A stretch of 64,000 bases of DNA from Altererythrobacter rubellus (GCF_030284385.1 NZ_CP127221.1:620001-684000), one strand, 5' to 3'; shown: positions 1-8,706, counted from the first letter of the stretch. Notes: a model not told the origin generated them from the sequence alone. Program-made: numbers and translations.

Positions 1-54
1 GGGACAGCAGGATAGGAACGGCTGGGCGGAAAATGACTGGGTTGAGAGGAATAC

Positions 55-513
55 ATGGCCACTGCGGCGTCTGAAGAAATCGATGTTCTCGAAAAAGCCA
101 AGCGTGTGATTGGCCCGGATTATGTTCCGAGCGAGGACGAACCCTACATGAACGAGAAGCAGCGGAACTATTTCCGCATGTTGTTGCTCGAATGGAAGCG
201 CTCGATTCACGACGCTGCCGGTCAGACTCTGCAATCGCTGCAGGATGGCCCAATCCGCGAACCGGATCTGAACGACCGCGCATCCAGTGAAACTGATTGG
301 GGCATTGAGCTGCGCACGCGCGATCGCCAGCGTAAACTCACCGGCAAGATCAATGCGGCGCTTCGCCGGATTGATGAAGGTGAGTATGGCTATTGCGAAG
401 TGAGCGGCGAACCAATCGGTCTGAAACGTCTTATCGCACGGCCAGTTGCGACCATGACTGTCGAAGCACAAGAAGCGCACGAACGCCGCGAGAAGATATC
501 CCGCGACGACTAA
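55..513 (+). CDS. dksA: DksA/TraR-family RNA polymerase-binding transcription factor
   Basis: The 152-residue product matches DksA over its whole length. DksA binds in the RNA polymerase secondary channel and, with ppGpp, adjusts promoters such as those of rRNA. The coiled-coil tip motif DxxDxA is present (D71, D74, A76), at the same numbering as E. coli DksA. The C-terminal globular part keeps only one of the four zinc-binding cysteines: C114 is in place, while the other three positions read S, T and A. One-cysteine DksA proteins are known in alphaproteobacteria, so this need not mean loss of function. The ATG follows a GAGAGG-like ribosome site. No earlier gene is visible in the first 54 bases. 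Confidence 0.9.
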   Translation: MATAASEEIDVLEKAKRVIGPDYVPSEDEPYMNEKQRNYFRMLLLEWKRSIHDAAGQTLQSLQDGPIREPDLNDRASSETDWGIELRTRDRQRKLTGKINAALRRIDEGEYGYCEVSGEPIGLKRLIARPVATMTVEAQEAHERREKISRDD

Positions 514-534
514 GCTTGGGCCGAAATACCCGCT

Positions 535-549
535 TTAACTTTTCGTTAG
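535..549. promoter_or_regulatory. Candidate CtrA-binding site upstream of the PilZ gene
   Basis: TTAACTTTTCGTTAG fits TTAA-N7-TTAA with one mismatch, and lies 62 bases before the PilZ start codon. CtrA itself is encoded in this window. Function is inferred from the match only. Confidence 0.4.
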
Positions 550-611
550 CCGTACTGGCCTATTTTTTGCCCTTCGCCGCCGTAGAATCGGTGTGGACTA
601 ACGGGTGAAGC

Positions 612-887
612 ATGGCCGAACTAACGCAACGCAGAGCAGAAACGCGCGTGGACACAGTCCAGCACGCGCAATTGCGCGTAGGCCGCGAGCCGATGCCGCA
701 TCCGATAAAGGTCCGGAATCTTTCGCGCAATGGCATGATGGGTGAAGGCCCGTTCCCCCTCCGATCCGGGACCAGATTGACGATCAGTCTGCCCGAACAA
801 GGCGACGTGGCCGGAACGGTGGTCTGGGTGCAGGAGCCACGCTTTGGCGTCGCTTTTGATAATGAGGTTGATCCGACCTTTGCTTGA
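612..887 (+). CDS. PilZ domain protein, probable cyclic-di-GMP binder
   Basis: A single-domain protein of 91 residues. It carries both PilZ nucleotide-binding motifs: an RxxxR-type stretch at residues 7-12 (RRAETR) and the (D/N)xSxxG motif as NLSRNG at 36-41. The C-terminal half is predicted beta-barrel ending in a W-Q-E-P-R-F-G-V-A-F strand typical of the fold. Stand-alone PilZ proteins are cytoplasmic c-di-GMP receptors that act through partner proteins in motility, polysaccharide or cell-cycle control; the partner cannot be deduced here. A TTAA-N7-TTAG element upstream suggests possible CtrA control. The ATG has a weak GGTGAAG site. Confidence 0.85.
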   Translation: MAELTQRRAETRVDTVQHAQLRVGREPMPHPIKVRNLSRNGMMGEGPFPLRSGTRLTISLPEQGDVAGTVVWVQEPRFGVAFDNEVDPTFA

Positions 888-969
888 TTTCCGAGCACCA
901 AATCGATTTATTCGCGCAAACTCAATTTTCTCCTGACCTCGATTGCCTGACCTGCTAGCTCAACCGCTT

Positions 970-2436
970 ATGCGGATTGCGCTTGCTCTTCTCTCGGCCA
1001 TGACAATGGTATCGTGTGGCCCTTCGACACCGGAGGGGCCGGTCAATGTTGCCATCATCGGAGACGCTGACAGCTTGATCTCAAGCGGGATGCGCTTGTC
1101 ACCGGCTGGCCAGCACTATCGCGCCGCAACGGCCGAAGGCCTCGTGACTATCGACGAAGCCGGCAATGTGGTCCCGGCATTGGCCGAGCGCTGGATCGTG
1201 ACCGACGATGGCCTGAGCTATATCTTTCGCCTGCGCAATTCCGATTGGCCAAACGGTGCCGAGATGACCGCTGACGATATCCGCACCGCGCTTCGACGAA
1301 ACATGCGCGATTTGCGCGGCACGTCATTGGGGCTGGACCTGTCGAAAGTCGACGAGATCCGCGATATGACCGCGCGTGTCATCGAAATCACTTTGACGAG
1401 TCCGATGCCCGATTTTCTTCGCCTGCTTGCTCAACCGGAGATGGGTATTGTTCTAGAAGGCGGCGGCTCCGGACCTATGGTTCGATCTGACCAGACTGAC
1501 TCCTTGCCGGTTGTGCTCGAACCCATCCCACCCGAAGCACGCGGCTTTCCGGCACGCGAGGAATGGCAATCCCGTACGCGACCAGTGGCGGTCTCCGTCA
1601 TGTCAGCGAGAGAAGCGGTGGATGCATTCTCTGATGGCGAGATTGATCTTGTCCTGAACGGTACACTGGCGGATTTGCCACTCGCGGATACCGGCCCGTT
1701 GACGCGTGGTACAATCAGGCTTGATGCCGCGCTTGGTCTGTTCGGCCTGATCGTTCGGAGCGATAGCGGGTTCCTGGCAGATCCGGCGCGCAGGCAGGCC
1801 CTGAGTCTGGCGATTGATCGTGGAGGCCTGTTGCAGCCGTTCAATGTCGGCGGCTGGCAATCGACCAGTTGGATCATTCCGCAAGAGCTGGCAGTGGGTG
1901 TGGCTGCTCTTGGCGACCGTTGGGCCAATCTTTCGCTGCAACAAAGGCGAGAGATAGCGAGCCGACGGGTTGCCGCTTGGGAAGGGGCACAAGGGGAAGA
2001 GCTTGTGCTTCGTATCGGCCTACCAGAAGGGCCGGGCAGCGATACATTGTTCGAACAGCTGAGCAACGGTCTAGGGCAAATCGGTATCACCGCAGTCCGA
2101 ACGGGCATGGGCGAAGGTGCAGAATTGGAATTGCACGATCGGCTGGCAAGATTCTACTCGCCGCGATGGTTCTTGAACCAGTTTCATTGCCGCCTTGAGC
2201 TGGGCCTCTGTTCTGAAGAGGTGGATGATCTGGTCGAGCAATCAATTGTAGAAAGAGATGCAGCTGTGAAGGCGCAACTGCTCGCCGCCGCACACATGCA
2301 GCTTATTGGATCAGAAGTTTTTATCCCGCTGGGCGCGCCCGTACGTTGGTCACTTGTTCGCGGCAACATAACGGGTTTCGAAGAGAACCGTTGGGGGCTG
2401 CACCCCTTGTTCCCGCTTTCACAACCTCCCACATAA
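970..2436 (+). CDS. ABC-type peptide/solute-binding lipoprotein, family 5
   Basis: A solute-binding protein of the oligopeptide/nickel family (SBP_bac_5), about 488 residues. The start is placed at ATG 970 because it opens directly into a signal peptide (MRIALALLSAMTMVSC) with a lipobox-like end and a cysteine; a TTG at 943 would add nine residues before the hydrophobic stretch. The N-terminal half contains the family pattern of an 'AxxYxFxLRxxxxWxNGxxxTADD' region near residues 85-110. No permease or ATPase gene lies nearby, so it may serve a distant transporter or a non-transport role. DUF4112 follows after 18 bases, probably in the same transcript. Confidence 0.75.
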   Translation: MRIALALLSAMTMVSCGPSTPEGPVNVAIIGDADSLISSGMRLSPAGQHYRAATAEGLVTIDEAGNVVPALAERWIVTDDGLSYIFRLRNSDWPNGAEMTADDIRTALRRNMRDLRGTSLGLDLSKVDEIRDMTARVIEITLTSPMPDFLRLLAQPEMGIVLEGGGSGPMVRSDQTDSLPVVLEPIPPEARGFPAREEWQSRTRPVAVSVMSAREAVDAFSDGEIDLVLNGTLADLPLADTGPLTRGTIRLDAALGLFGLIVRSDSGFLADPARRQALSLAIDRGGLLQPFNVGGWQSTSWIIPQELAVGVAALGDRWANLSLQQRREIASRRVAAWEGAQGEELVLRIGLPEGPGSDTLFEQLSNGLGQIGITAVRTGMGEGAELELHDRLARFYSPRWFLNQFHCRLELGLCSEEVDDLVEQSIVERDAAVKAQLLAAAHMQLIGSEVFIPLGAPVRWSLVRGNITGFEENRWGLHPLFPLSQPPT

Positions 2437-2454
2437 GCGAGGAAGGAGACGCAT

Positions 2455-2871
2455 TTGAACAATCCGGACGAACCGCAAATCGTTGGTATATCGCTGCCAA
2501 CCGGAACTGACGTTCAATCGATCAGCCAGCGTGTGGAAGCAATGGAGATGCTCCTCGAGCGCAGTTTCAAAGTCCCGGGTACCAACTTTCCGATTGGTCT
2601 GGATTCAATCATAGGCCTCATACCCGTGCTGGGCGATATCGTGACGACAGCGTTGGGTGCCTACATTGTCTGGGCAGCGCGCAATCTGGGCCTGCCGAAG
2701 TGGAAGCTGTGGCGGATGGCCGGCAATATTGCAGTGGATACGGCCATTGGTGCGGTTCCTCTGGTAGGGGACGCGGCGGACGTCCTGTTCAGGTCAAACA
2801 CGCGCAACCTTCGCATCATCAAGAAGCATCTGGACAAGCATCATCCCGAGGCGCGGATTATAGAGGGATAG
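2455..2871 (+). CDS. DUF4112 membrane protein
   Basis: The 138-residue product matches the DUF4112 family: a short N-terminal segment followed by a 'GLDSIIGLIPVLGDI' stretch and a second Gly-Asp rich hydrophobic segment (AIGAVPLVGDAADVLFR). These give two membrane hairpins. It begins with TTG, supported by a good AGGAAGGAG site eight bases ahead. The biochemical role of the family is not established. It sits between the solute-binding lipoprotein gene and kynA, 36 bases before the latter, and could be transcribed with both. Confidence 0.8.
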   Translation: MNNPDEPQIVGISLPTGTDVQSISQRVEAMEMLLERSFKVPGTNFPIGLDSIIGLIPVLGDIVTTALGAYIVWAARNLGLPKWKLWRMAGNIAVDTAIGAVPLVGDAADVLFRSNTRNLRIIKKHLDKHHPEARIIEG

Positions 2872-2907
2872 TTTCCATTGTGACTGTTGCGGGTTAAAGC
2901 GTTCGCC

Positions 2908-3702
2908 ATGGCGAAAAGCGACGTAACTTACACCGGCTATCTCGATCTTGAGCGCATTCTTGGCGCGCAGTACCCGGCCTCCGGTGCGCATGACGAATTG
3001 CTCTTCATTATCGTCCATCAGGCGAGCGAATTGTGGCTCAAATTGTGTCTGCATGAGTTGACACAAGCTCGCGCTCAGATCGAGGCCGACGACTTGCGCC
3101 CTGCGTTCAAAATGCTCAGCCGTGTCGCAAGAGCACAGGGACAGTTGATCCAGAGCTGGGACGTGCTCAGCACCATGACCCCGCATGATTATTCGACCAT
3201 TCGCCCGCATTTGGGCACATCGAGCGGGTTTCAATCTCCGCAATATCGGATGATGGAATTCATGCTGGGTGGGCGCGACGCCAAACATATCCAACTGCAT
3301 GAGAAGACTGGCGATTGGTCACAGCGACTGACACGCGAGATTGCTCGTGGCAGCATTTACGACGAAGCGGTCAAGCTCTTGGCTAGGCGTGGATTTGCGA
3401 TTGATCCGGCGGCGCAGAACCGTGATCCGGTCGCAGCCTATGAACACAATGCCAGCGTCGAGTCCGCCTGGGCGGAGATTTACCGTGACCCCCAGAAACA
3501 TTGGGATCTCTATGAGTTGGCGGAAAAGCTGGTCGATCTGGAGTATCATTTCCAGCGGTGGCGCTTCGGACATCTCAAGACTGTAGAGCGCATTATCGGC
3601 TTCAAGAAGGGGACCGGCGGCACACCCGGCGCGCCCTATCTGGCAGGCGTCCTGAAGCAGGCATTCTTCCCGGAACTGCTTAGCGTGCGGACCGCGATCT
3701 GA
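2908..3702 (+). CDS. kynA: Tryptophan 2,3-dioxygenase
   Basis: Heme enzyme that opens the indole ring of L-tryptophan with O2 to give N-formyl-L-kynurenine, the first step of the kynurenine pathway. The 264-residue product shows the family signatures: FIIVHQASELW near the N-terminus, RPHLGTSSGFQSPQYR in the middle, and the C-terminal heme-ligand region with His222 followed by KTVERIIGFKKGTGGT. ATG 2908 is preferred over the in-frame TTG at 2887, because homologs begin close to the YxxYLxLxxIL motif. Its TGA overlaps the kynB ATG by one base, so the two are translationally coupled. Confidence 0.95.
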   Translation: MAKSDVTYTGYLDLERILGAQYPASGAHDELLFIIVHQASELWLKLCLHELTQARAQIEADDLRPAFKMLSRVARAQGQLIQSWDVLSTMTPHDYSTIRPHLGTSSGFQSPQYRMMEFMLGGRDAKHIQLHEKTGDWSQRLTREIARGSIYDEAVKLLARRGFAIDPAAQNRDPVAAYEHNASVESAWAEIYRDPQKHWDLYELAEKLVDLEYHFQRWRFGHLKTVERIIGFKKGTGGTPGAPYLAGVLKQAFFPELLSVRTAI

Positions 3703-4349
3703 TGTCGCCCAGAAAACGTCAACGCATCTGGGACATTTCCCAAAAGCTGCACGCCGATGTGCCGGTTTGGCCCGGCGATACCGCGTTCGGGCAAGTCGAC
3801 ACCTGGCAGATCGGGGATGGTTCGCCGGTCAATGTATCCGCTCTTACCATGTCGACCCATACCGGCGCGCACGCAGACGCGCCGCTGCACTATGATGCCG
3901 CGTCACCGGATATCGCATCGGTCGATCTGGACGCGTATCTGGGTGAGTGCCTGGTGGTCGATGCGCGCGATTGCGGGGCCGCGATCCAGCCTGAGATTTT
4001 GCCTGACTTGGGCGAAGCGCAGCGCATCTTGTTTCGGACCTATGACGCATTCCCGCATGATGCATGGCGCGAGGATTTTACCGCGATCGCGGCAGAGACA
4101 GTAACCGAGCTCGCATCGCGCGGCGTCAGATTGGTCGGGATCGACAGCCCTTCGATTGATCCGCAGAACTCCAAGACAATGGATGCGCACAAGGCTGTGC
4201 TCACAGCGGATATGCGCATCCTTGAAGGTTTGGTGCTCGATAGCGTGCCGGCCGGGCGTTACGAGCTGATCGCACTGCCTCTGCCCATCGCGGGCGGCGA
4301 TGCGTCGCCGGTGCGGGCGATATTAAGGGAGCTGGCAGATGCTGGATAG
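3702..4349 (+). CDS. kynB: Kynurenine formamidase (arylformamidase), cyclase family
   Basis: Hydrolyses N-formylkynurenine to kynurenine and formate. The 215-residue protein belongs to the metal-dependent cyclase family; its zinc-binding HxGxHxDAPxH motif reads HTGAHADAPLH, with H53, H57, D59 and H63. The neighbouring sequence (DISQ...VWPGD) is the usual KynB N-terminus. The gene overlaps kynA by one base and kynU by 11 bases, which fixes it in a three-gene operon with a single shared function. Confidence 0.95.
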   Translation: MSPRKRQRIWDISQKLHADVPVWPGDTAFGQVDTWQIGDGSPVNVSALTMSTHTGAHADAPLHYDAASPDIASVDLDAYLGECLVVDARDCGAAIQPEILPDLGEAQRILFRTYDAFPHDAWREDFTAIAAETVTELASRGVRLVGIDSPSIDPQNSKTMDAHKAVLTADMRILEGLVLDSVPAGRYELIALPLPIAGGDASPVRAILRELADAG

Positions 4350-5568
4350 GGCGCGTGAGCTAGATGGTGCCGACCCGCTTGACGGTTTCCGTGATCGCTT
4401 CACGCTGCCAGATGGGGTGATCTACCTTGATGGCAACTCGCTTGGGGCGCTCCCGAAGGCGGCCGTTGAGCGGGTTCATCAGGTCGTAACGGGTGAATGG
4501 GGCGAAGGCCTGATCCGAAGCTGGAACGCCTCTGATCTTGGGGTGGGCTGGATCAATCTGCCGCAGCGGATCGGGGCAAAGATCGCCCCGATGATCGGCG
4601 CGCGCGCGAGCGAAGTGATCGTAGCGGACAGCGTCTCCGCAAACCTGTTCAAGCTCATCAGCGCGGCGCTCACAATGCGTCCCGGCCGCAAGGTTATCCT
4701 GTCCGAACTGGGCAATTTCCCGACTGACCTCTACATGATCCAGGGTTTGCAGGAGCAGGGATTGGCCGAGCAACGGCTGGCCGCGCGCGAGCAGATCGCT
4801 GACGCATTTGACGATGATGTAGCGCTGCTTTTGCTGACTCATGTTCACTACAAGAGCGGCGCAATGCATGACATGGCGGCGCTGACCAATGCCGCGCACG
4901 AAGCTGGCGCGCTGGTGCTTTGGGATCTGTCGCACACAGGCGGCGCGATGCCGGTCGATCTTAATGCTGTCGGCGCGGATTTCGCGGTTGGCTGCGGGTA
5001 CAAATATCTGTGCGGGGGGCCCGGCGCGCCCGCCTATGCTTTCGTTGCTGGGCGGCACCATGAAACGCTGTGCCAGCCTTTGTCCGGCTGGATGGGGCAT
5101 GCGCGGCCCTTTGCATTTGACGATGCTTACATTCCTGCGCCCGGTGTCGACCGATTGCTTTGCGGCACGCCGCAAGTTCTCTCCATGTCCGCGCTGGAAG
5201 TGGGCGTCGATCTGATCGCGGAGATTGGCGTTGATCGGCTTTATACCAAGTCTCAGGCGCTGTCCGAATTCTTTCTCGAATGCTTGTCAGACCGCGATAT
5301 CGCGCTTGAGCTGGTTAGCCCATCAGACAGCATTAGGCGTGGCAGCCAGCTCAGTTTCCGGCATGAGAATGCCTACGCCATTTGTCAGGCACTGATCGCC
5401 CGCGGCGTGATCGGCGATTTCCGTGATCCGGATATTTTGCGGTTGGGCTTTGCGCCGGCATACTTGCGGTTCGAGGATATGGCCGAGGCCGTGCGTCATC
5501 TGGCCGAGGTGCTGCAAACCGGCGAATGGCAACGCGACGAATTCAATCAAAGAGCGGCGGTGACTTGA
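4339..5568 (+). CDS. kynU: Kynureninase
   Basis: PLP-dependent hydrolase that splits L-kynurenine into anthranilate and L-alanine. It has 409 residues, normal for the family. The PLP-binding Lys222 lies in the VGCGYKYLCGGPGAP segment, and the upstream LWDLSHTGGAMPVDL region holds the Asp that contacts the pyridine nitrogen. It overlaps the end of kynB by 11 bases. No kynurenine monooxygenase and no anthranilate dioxygenase genes are nearby, so the cluster appears to deliver anthranilate and alanine rather than NAD; where anthranilate goes cannot be told from this window. Confidence 0.95.
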   Translation: MLDRARELDGADPLDGFRDRFTLPDGVIYLDGNSLGALPKAAVERVHQVVTGEWGEGLIRSWNASDLGVGWINLPQRIGAKIAPMIGARASEVIVADSVSANLFKLISAALTMRPGRKVILSELGNFPTDLYMIQGLQEQGLAEQRLAAREQIADAFDDDVALLLLTHVHYKSGAMHDMAALTNAAHEAGALVLWDLSHTGGAMPVDLNAVGADFAVGCGYKYLCGGPGAPAYAFVAGRHHETLCQPLSGWMGHARPFAFDDAYIPAPGVDRLLCGTPQVLSMSALEVGVDLIAEIGVDRLYTKSQALSEFFLECLSDRDIALELVSPSDSIRRGSQLSFRHENAYAICQALIARGVIGDFRDPDILRLGFAPAYLRFEDMAEAVRHLAEVLQTGEWQRDEFNQRAAVT

Positions 5569-5676
5569 GTATTCGATCTCGAGGCGGAAAAGATGCATGC
5601 CAACTGTACGAGATTGGCGCTACGCGCGTCTTATTGGTAGATATCAATCACAGACCGCAGTTCTAGGGAGGATCGC

Positions 5677-6180
5677 ATGGAAATCGTCATCGATGGGCTG
5701 CTATGGTTCACCGCCATTTCGGTGGGTATCATGGCGGGTGTTTACTTTACCTTCTCGGCATTTGAGATGCGATCGAGGCCCCGGCGGGGATGCTTGCCAT
5801 GCAGTCGATCAATCGGATCATCCTCAAATCGGTATTCTTGCCGATCTTCTTTGGCAGCTCGCTCGCCGCAGCGGCCCTTGTGGTACTGATGCTGTTTGAG
5901 CCATCCTTGCCTGGCGCGCAGTGGGCGCTTGCGGGAAGCGGCCTATACTTCCTGGGCATGTTCGTTGTTACGGTGGTCGGGAATGTTCCGCTGAACAATC
6001 GCCTGGAATCGACCGATGCAAATGGATCTGGTGGCAGCGAGATGTGAGCTGTTTATCTCGCGAAATGGACCGTTTGGAACCATGTGCGCACCATCGCCTG
6101 CACCCTATCGCTCGCATTGCTGATCGCAGCGATTGCCGTTCGCATCTTGTACTGCTGGGGTGTTTGGCGATGTCCGCAAC
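5677..6180 (+). pseudogene. Broken DUF1772 (anthrone oxygenase-like) membrane protein gene
   Basis: The sequence encodes a DUF1772-type protein in two frames. The first frame gives MEIVIDGLLWFTAISVGIMA and continues to about base 5770. Homology then resumes in another frame at IEAPAGMLAMQSINR and runs through LNNRLES. A few residues expected at the junction are missing, which fits a small deletion that is not a multiple of three. The second frame meets TGA at 6045-6047, exactly where family members have Trp before the YLxxWTxWNHVRT motif, and that motif is still readable after the stop. The gene keeps a good GGGAGG ribosome site. It is probably inactive unless the lesions are sequencing errors. 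Confidence 0.75.
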
Positions 6181-6204
6181 TGACTGATTGGCAGGCGCCA
6201 CCAA

Positions 6205-6813
6205 TCACTCTTCCAGTTCGATGTCCCAATAGAGGTAATCGCGCCAGGTCTCATGCAAATGGTTGGGCGGGAATAGCCGTCCGCGCTGCTGCAATTGCCA
6301 GCTGGTCGGGCGGATCGGCCGCTCGCGCAGATGCATATGCGCCTGTTGCGGTGTTCGCCCGCCCTTCTTCAAATTGCACGGCGCGCAGGCGCTGCTGATG
6401 TTTTCCCAAGTGGTCTTCCCGCCCAAGCGGCGCGGGATCACATGGTCAAAGGTCAGATTGTCGCCGCTGCCACAATATTGGCATTCAAAGCTGTCACGCA
6501 GAAACACGTTAAAACGTGTGAAGGCGGGGAATTCGTTTTGCCTGACATATTGTCGCAGGGCGATAACGCTTGGAATCTTCATGTCGAGCGAGGGCGAGTG
6601 CACTTCGCGTTCATAGCTGGCGACAATGTCTACCCGGTCAAGGAACACCGCTTTGATCGCGGTTTGCCAGGGCCACAGGCTAAGCGGGTAATAGGATAGC
6701 GGGGTGTAGTCCGCATTCAGCACCAGCGCGGGGCATGCCGACAGATTGCGTGTCGGATCCTCCTCCGCCCGTCGGAAGTGAGCCGCAGTTTCGATCAGTT
6801 CGGTTTTGAACAC
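6205..6813 (-). CDS. HNH endonuclease family protein
   Basis: A 202-residue protein with a clear C-terminal HNH nuclease domain of the zinc-ribbon type: CxxC at C111/C114, the catalytic Asp-His at D123/H124, Asn138, and a second CxxC at C143/C146 followed by N147. The N-terminal region (LVLNADYTPLSYYPLSLW) is that of a widespread, uncharacterised bacterial HNH family found outside mobile elements. It begins with GTG after a GGGAGG site. It stands alone, convergent with the decayed DUF1772 gene and divergent from gluQ. Its target is unknown; it is not an obvious homing or restriction enzyme. Confidence 0.88.
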   Translation of the reverse strand: MFKTELIETAAHFRRAEEDPTRNLSACPALVLNADYTPLSYYPLSLWPWQTAIKAVFLDRVDIVASYEREVHSPSLDMKIPSVIALRQYVRQNEFPAFTRFNVFLRDSFECQYCGSGDNLTFDHVIPRRLGGKTTWENISSACAPCNLKKGGRTPQQAHMHLRERPIRPTSWQLQQRGRLFPPNHLHETWRDYLYWDIELEE

Positions 6814-6941
6814 GGTTTGCGTGCCTCCCTGATTGATTGCAAAGAATCATTTGCTGACAAAAGCGTCAACCCCGTGACAAATGCGCTTTCCACAAGCATG
6901 ATTTGACGCACACGCGGGCAGGCAGGGAATTTGAGTCAACA

Positions 6942-7769
6942 ATGGTCGTCACCAGATTCGCTCCAAGCCCTAATGGCATGCTGCATCTGGGCCATGCATG
7001 GTCCGCGATTATTGCGCATGATCTGGCGAAGGAAAGAGGCGGCCGGTTTCTTCTGCGCATCGAGGATATCGACGGCGTGCGAAGCAAGCCCGAGCTGGCC
7101 GACGAATTTCGCCGTGATCTGGAATGGTTGGGGCTGGAGTGGGAAGAAGTCCCGGCGCAATCGACGCGGCTGGACAGCTATCAAGTAGCTGCAAAGCAAT
7201 TGCAGGATGCGGGCCTGCTCTATCCCTGCGCCTGCACCCGGTCAGAGATTGCCGCTTTGCAGCCGCGCATTGGGCCAGAGGGCTTGGTGTATCCCGGAAC
7301 TTGCAAGGGCAGGCGCGTAGATGAAGGTAAGCAAACGGTGTTGCGGCTCGATGTCGAAGAGGCGATGGCGCGCGTTGGAGAGATTGTCTGGGAAGACGAG
7401 ATCGCTGGTATCGCAGTGGCTGACCCGCGCCCATTTGGCGATGTGGTGCTGGTGCGCAAGGAAGGCCCGGCAAGCTATCATCTGGCCGCGACGCTGGACG
7501 ATGCGGCAGATGGTGTGACGCTGGTCACGCGCGGCGCGGATCTGTTCACTTCCACGCATATCCACCGCGTACTGCAAGAACTGCTACAGTTGCCCGTGCC
7601 CATTTGGCATCACCACCAGCTGTTGCTTGATGACACTGGAGAGAAACTTGCGAAACGCCGCGACAGCCGCTCTCTCGCGGACCTGCGCGGTGCCGGAGTA
7701 GATGGGCGTCAACTCGCAGATAATCTTCTTTGCGGGAACCTTCCTGCTGGCATTTCGCTGTCTGAGTAG
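6942..7769 (+). CDS. gluQ: Glutamyl-Q tRNA(Asp) synthetase
   Basis: Class I synthetase-like enzyme that activates glutamate and attaches it to queuosine at position 34 of tRNA(Asp). The 275-residue length shows that the anticodon-binding half of a real GluRS is missing. Visible motifs are the HIGH-type HLGH at residues 15-18, the zinc site (CAC...YPGTC) around 90-120, and the KMSKS-type KLAKR near residue 230. ATG 6942 is chosen because homologs start only a few residues before TRFAPSPNG; an earlier TTG at 6903 adds unmatched residues. The HIG1-like gene follows after 12 bases. Confidence 0.92.
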   Translation: MVVTRFAPSPNGMLHLGHAWSAIIAHDLAKERGGRFLLRIEDIDGVRSKPELADEFRRDLEWLGLEWEEVPAQSTRLDSYQVAAKQLQDAGLLYPCACTRSEIAALQPRIGPEGLVYPGTCKGRRVDEGKQTVLRLDVEEAMARVGEIVWEDEIAGIAVADPRPFGDVVLVRKEGPASYHLAATLDDAADGVTLVTRGADLFTSTHIHRVLQELLQLPVPIWHHHQLLLDDTGEKLAKRRDSRSLADLRGAGVDGRQLADNLLCGNLPAGISLSE

Positions 7770-7781
7770 TAGGTAGGTGAT

Positions 7782-8012
7782 ATGAACGTTATTCTGATTA
7801 TTGCGCTTGTCATATTGATGGCATTGGTGATGTTCTCGCTGGTTCGCGGCGTTGTGGCGTTTCTCAAGACGACCAAGATTGATCTGGAATCGGGCGAAGG
7901 CGAAACCGTCAAGGAAATGCAGTTGATGCAGAACAAGGCGATGTTCGCGCGTATAAAATATCAAGCGCTTGCTGTGGCAGTGGTCGCCATTCTGCTAGCC
8001 GTTTCGCAATAG
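7782..8012 (+). CDS. HIG1-domain-like small membrane protein
   Basis: A 76-residue protein with two membrane segments (about 3-25 and 58-74) and a polar loop between them, the layout of the HIG1 (hypoxia-induced gene 1) domain. The loop ends QNKAMFARIKYQA, which resembles but does not fully match the mitochondrial motif. In mitochondria and some alphaproteobacteria HIG1 proteins associate with cytochrome oxidase; that role here is inference. It has a good AGGTAGGTGAT ribosome site and lies 21 bases before the cobalamin adenosyltransferase gene, probably in an operon beginning at gluQ. Confidence 0.75.
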   Translation: MNVILIIALVILMALVMFSLVRGVVAFLKTTKIDLESGEGETVKEMQLMQNKAMFARIKYQALAVAVVAILLAVSQ

Positions 8013-8033
8013 CGACAAAGTTCAGCGATCCGC

Positions 8034-8609
8034 ATGGTCAAGCTCAACAAGATATACACACGAACTGGCGATGATGGCACGACCGGCCTGGTCGATGGGT
8101 CACGCGTTGCCAAAGCTTCCTCGCGGATCGAAGCGATCGGCAAAGTGGACGAGGCGAATAGCGCGATCGGCTTGGCTGCTGCCTCTCTAGAATCAGGTGC
8201 GCATGCTGATGCTTTGTTCCGGATCCAGAATGACATGTTCGATCTGGGTGCCGACCTTGCCACGCCGGCTCCTGATGCGGATTTTGCGCCATCGGAAATG
8301 GTCCTGCGCGTAACGCAGGAACAGGTCGATTGGATCGAGCAGGCAATTGACAGATTGAATGAATCTCTGGAACCGCTGTCGAGCTTTGTCTTGCCGGGCG
8401 GAAGCGAAGCGGCTGCGCGCACGCATGTGGCACGGGCTTCGGTCCGCGCCGGAGAGCGTGCTGTGACCGCCTTGGCGGCGGAGGAACCGATAAACCCGGC
8501 GGCCGTCGCCTACATCAACCGGCTGTCAGACTATCTTTTCGTGTTGGCGCGCGTGTTGAATGACAATGGCGCGGATGACGTGAAATGGGTGCCAGGCGCG
8601 AACCGTTAG
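8034..8609 (+). CDS. Cob(I)alamin adenosyltransferase, PduO type
   Basis: Transfers the adenosyl group of ATP to cob(I)alamin to make adenosylcobalamin, the cofactor of methylmalonyl-CoA mutase and similar enzymes. The 191-residue protein shows the PduO N-terminal ATP-binding motif YTRTGDDGTTGL (residues 8-19), the VDEANSAIG segment, and the SFVLPGG...ARTHVARASVRAGERA region with the conserved arginines. It is the single-domain form without a HbpS-like extension. No cobalamin synthesis or mutase gene is adjacent. It starts 21 bases after the HIG1-like gene. Confidence 0.9.
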   Translation: MVKLNKIYTRTGDDGTTGLVDGSRVAKASSRIEAIGKVDEANSAIGLAAASLESGAHADALFRIQNDMFDLGADLATPAPDADFAPSEMVLRVTQEQVDWIEQAIDRLNESLEPLSSFVLPGGSEAAARTHVARASVRAGERAVTALAAEEPINPAAVAYINRLSDYLFVLARVLNDNGADDVKWVPGANR

Positions 8610-8706
8610 AATTTGTCCGCTGACATCTCGGCGCTAGCCAAGCCGGAAAACCGCCGCTAACAGCCTTCGCATAGCAAATGCTGCAGTTGCGAAGGGATTG
8701 ATCATC

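Noticed and set aside
15..43. GGAAC...GTT as an EcfG-type stress promoter before dksA
   Set aside because: The spacing is 21 bases rather than the required 16-17.
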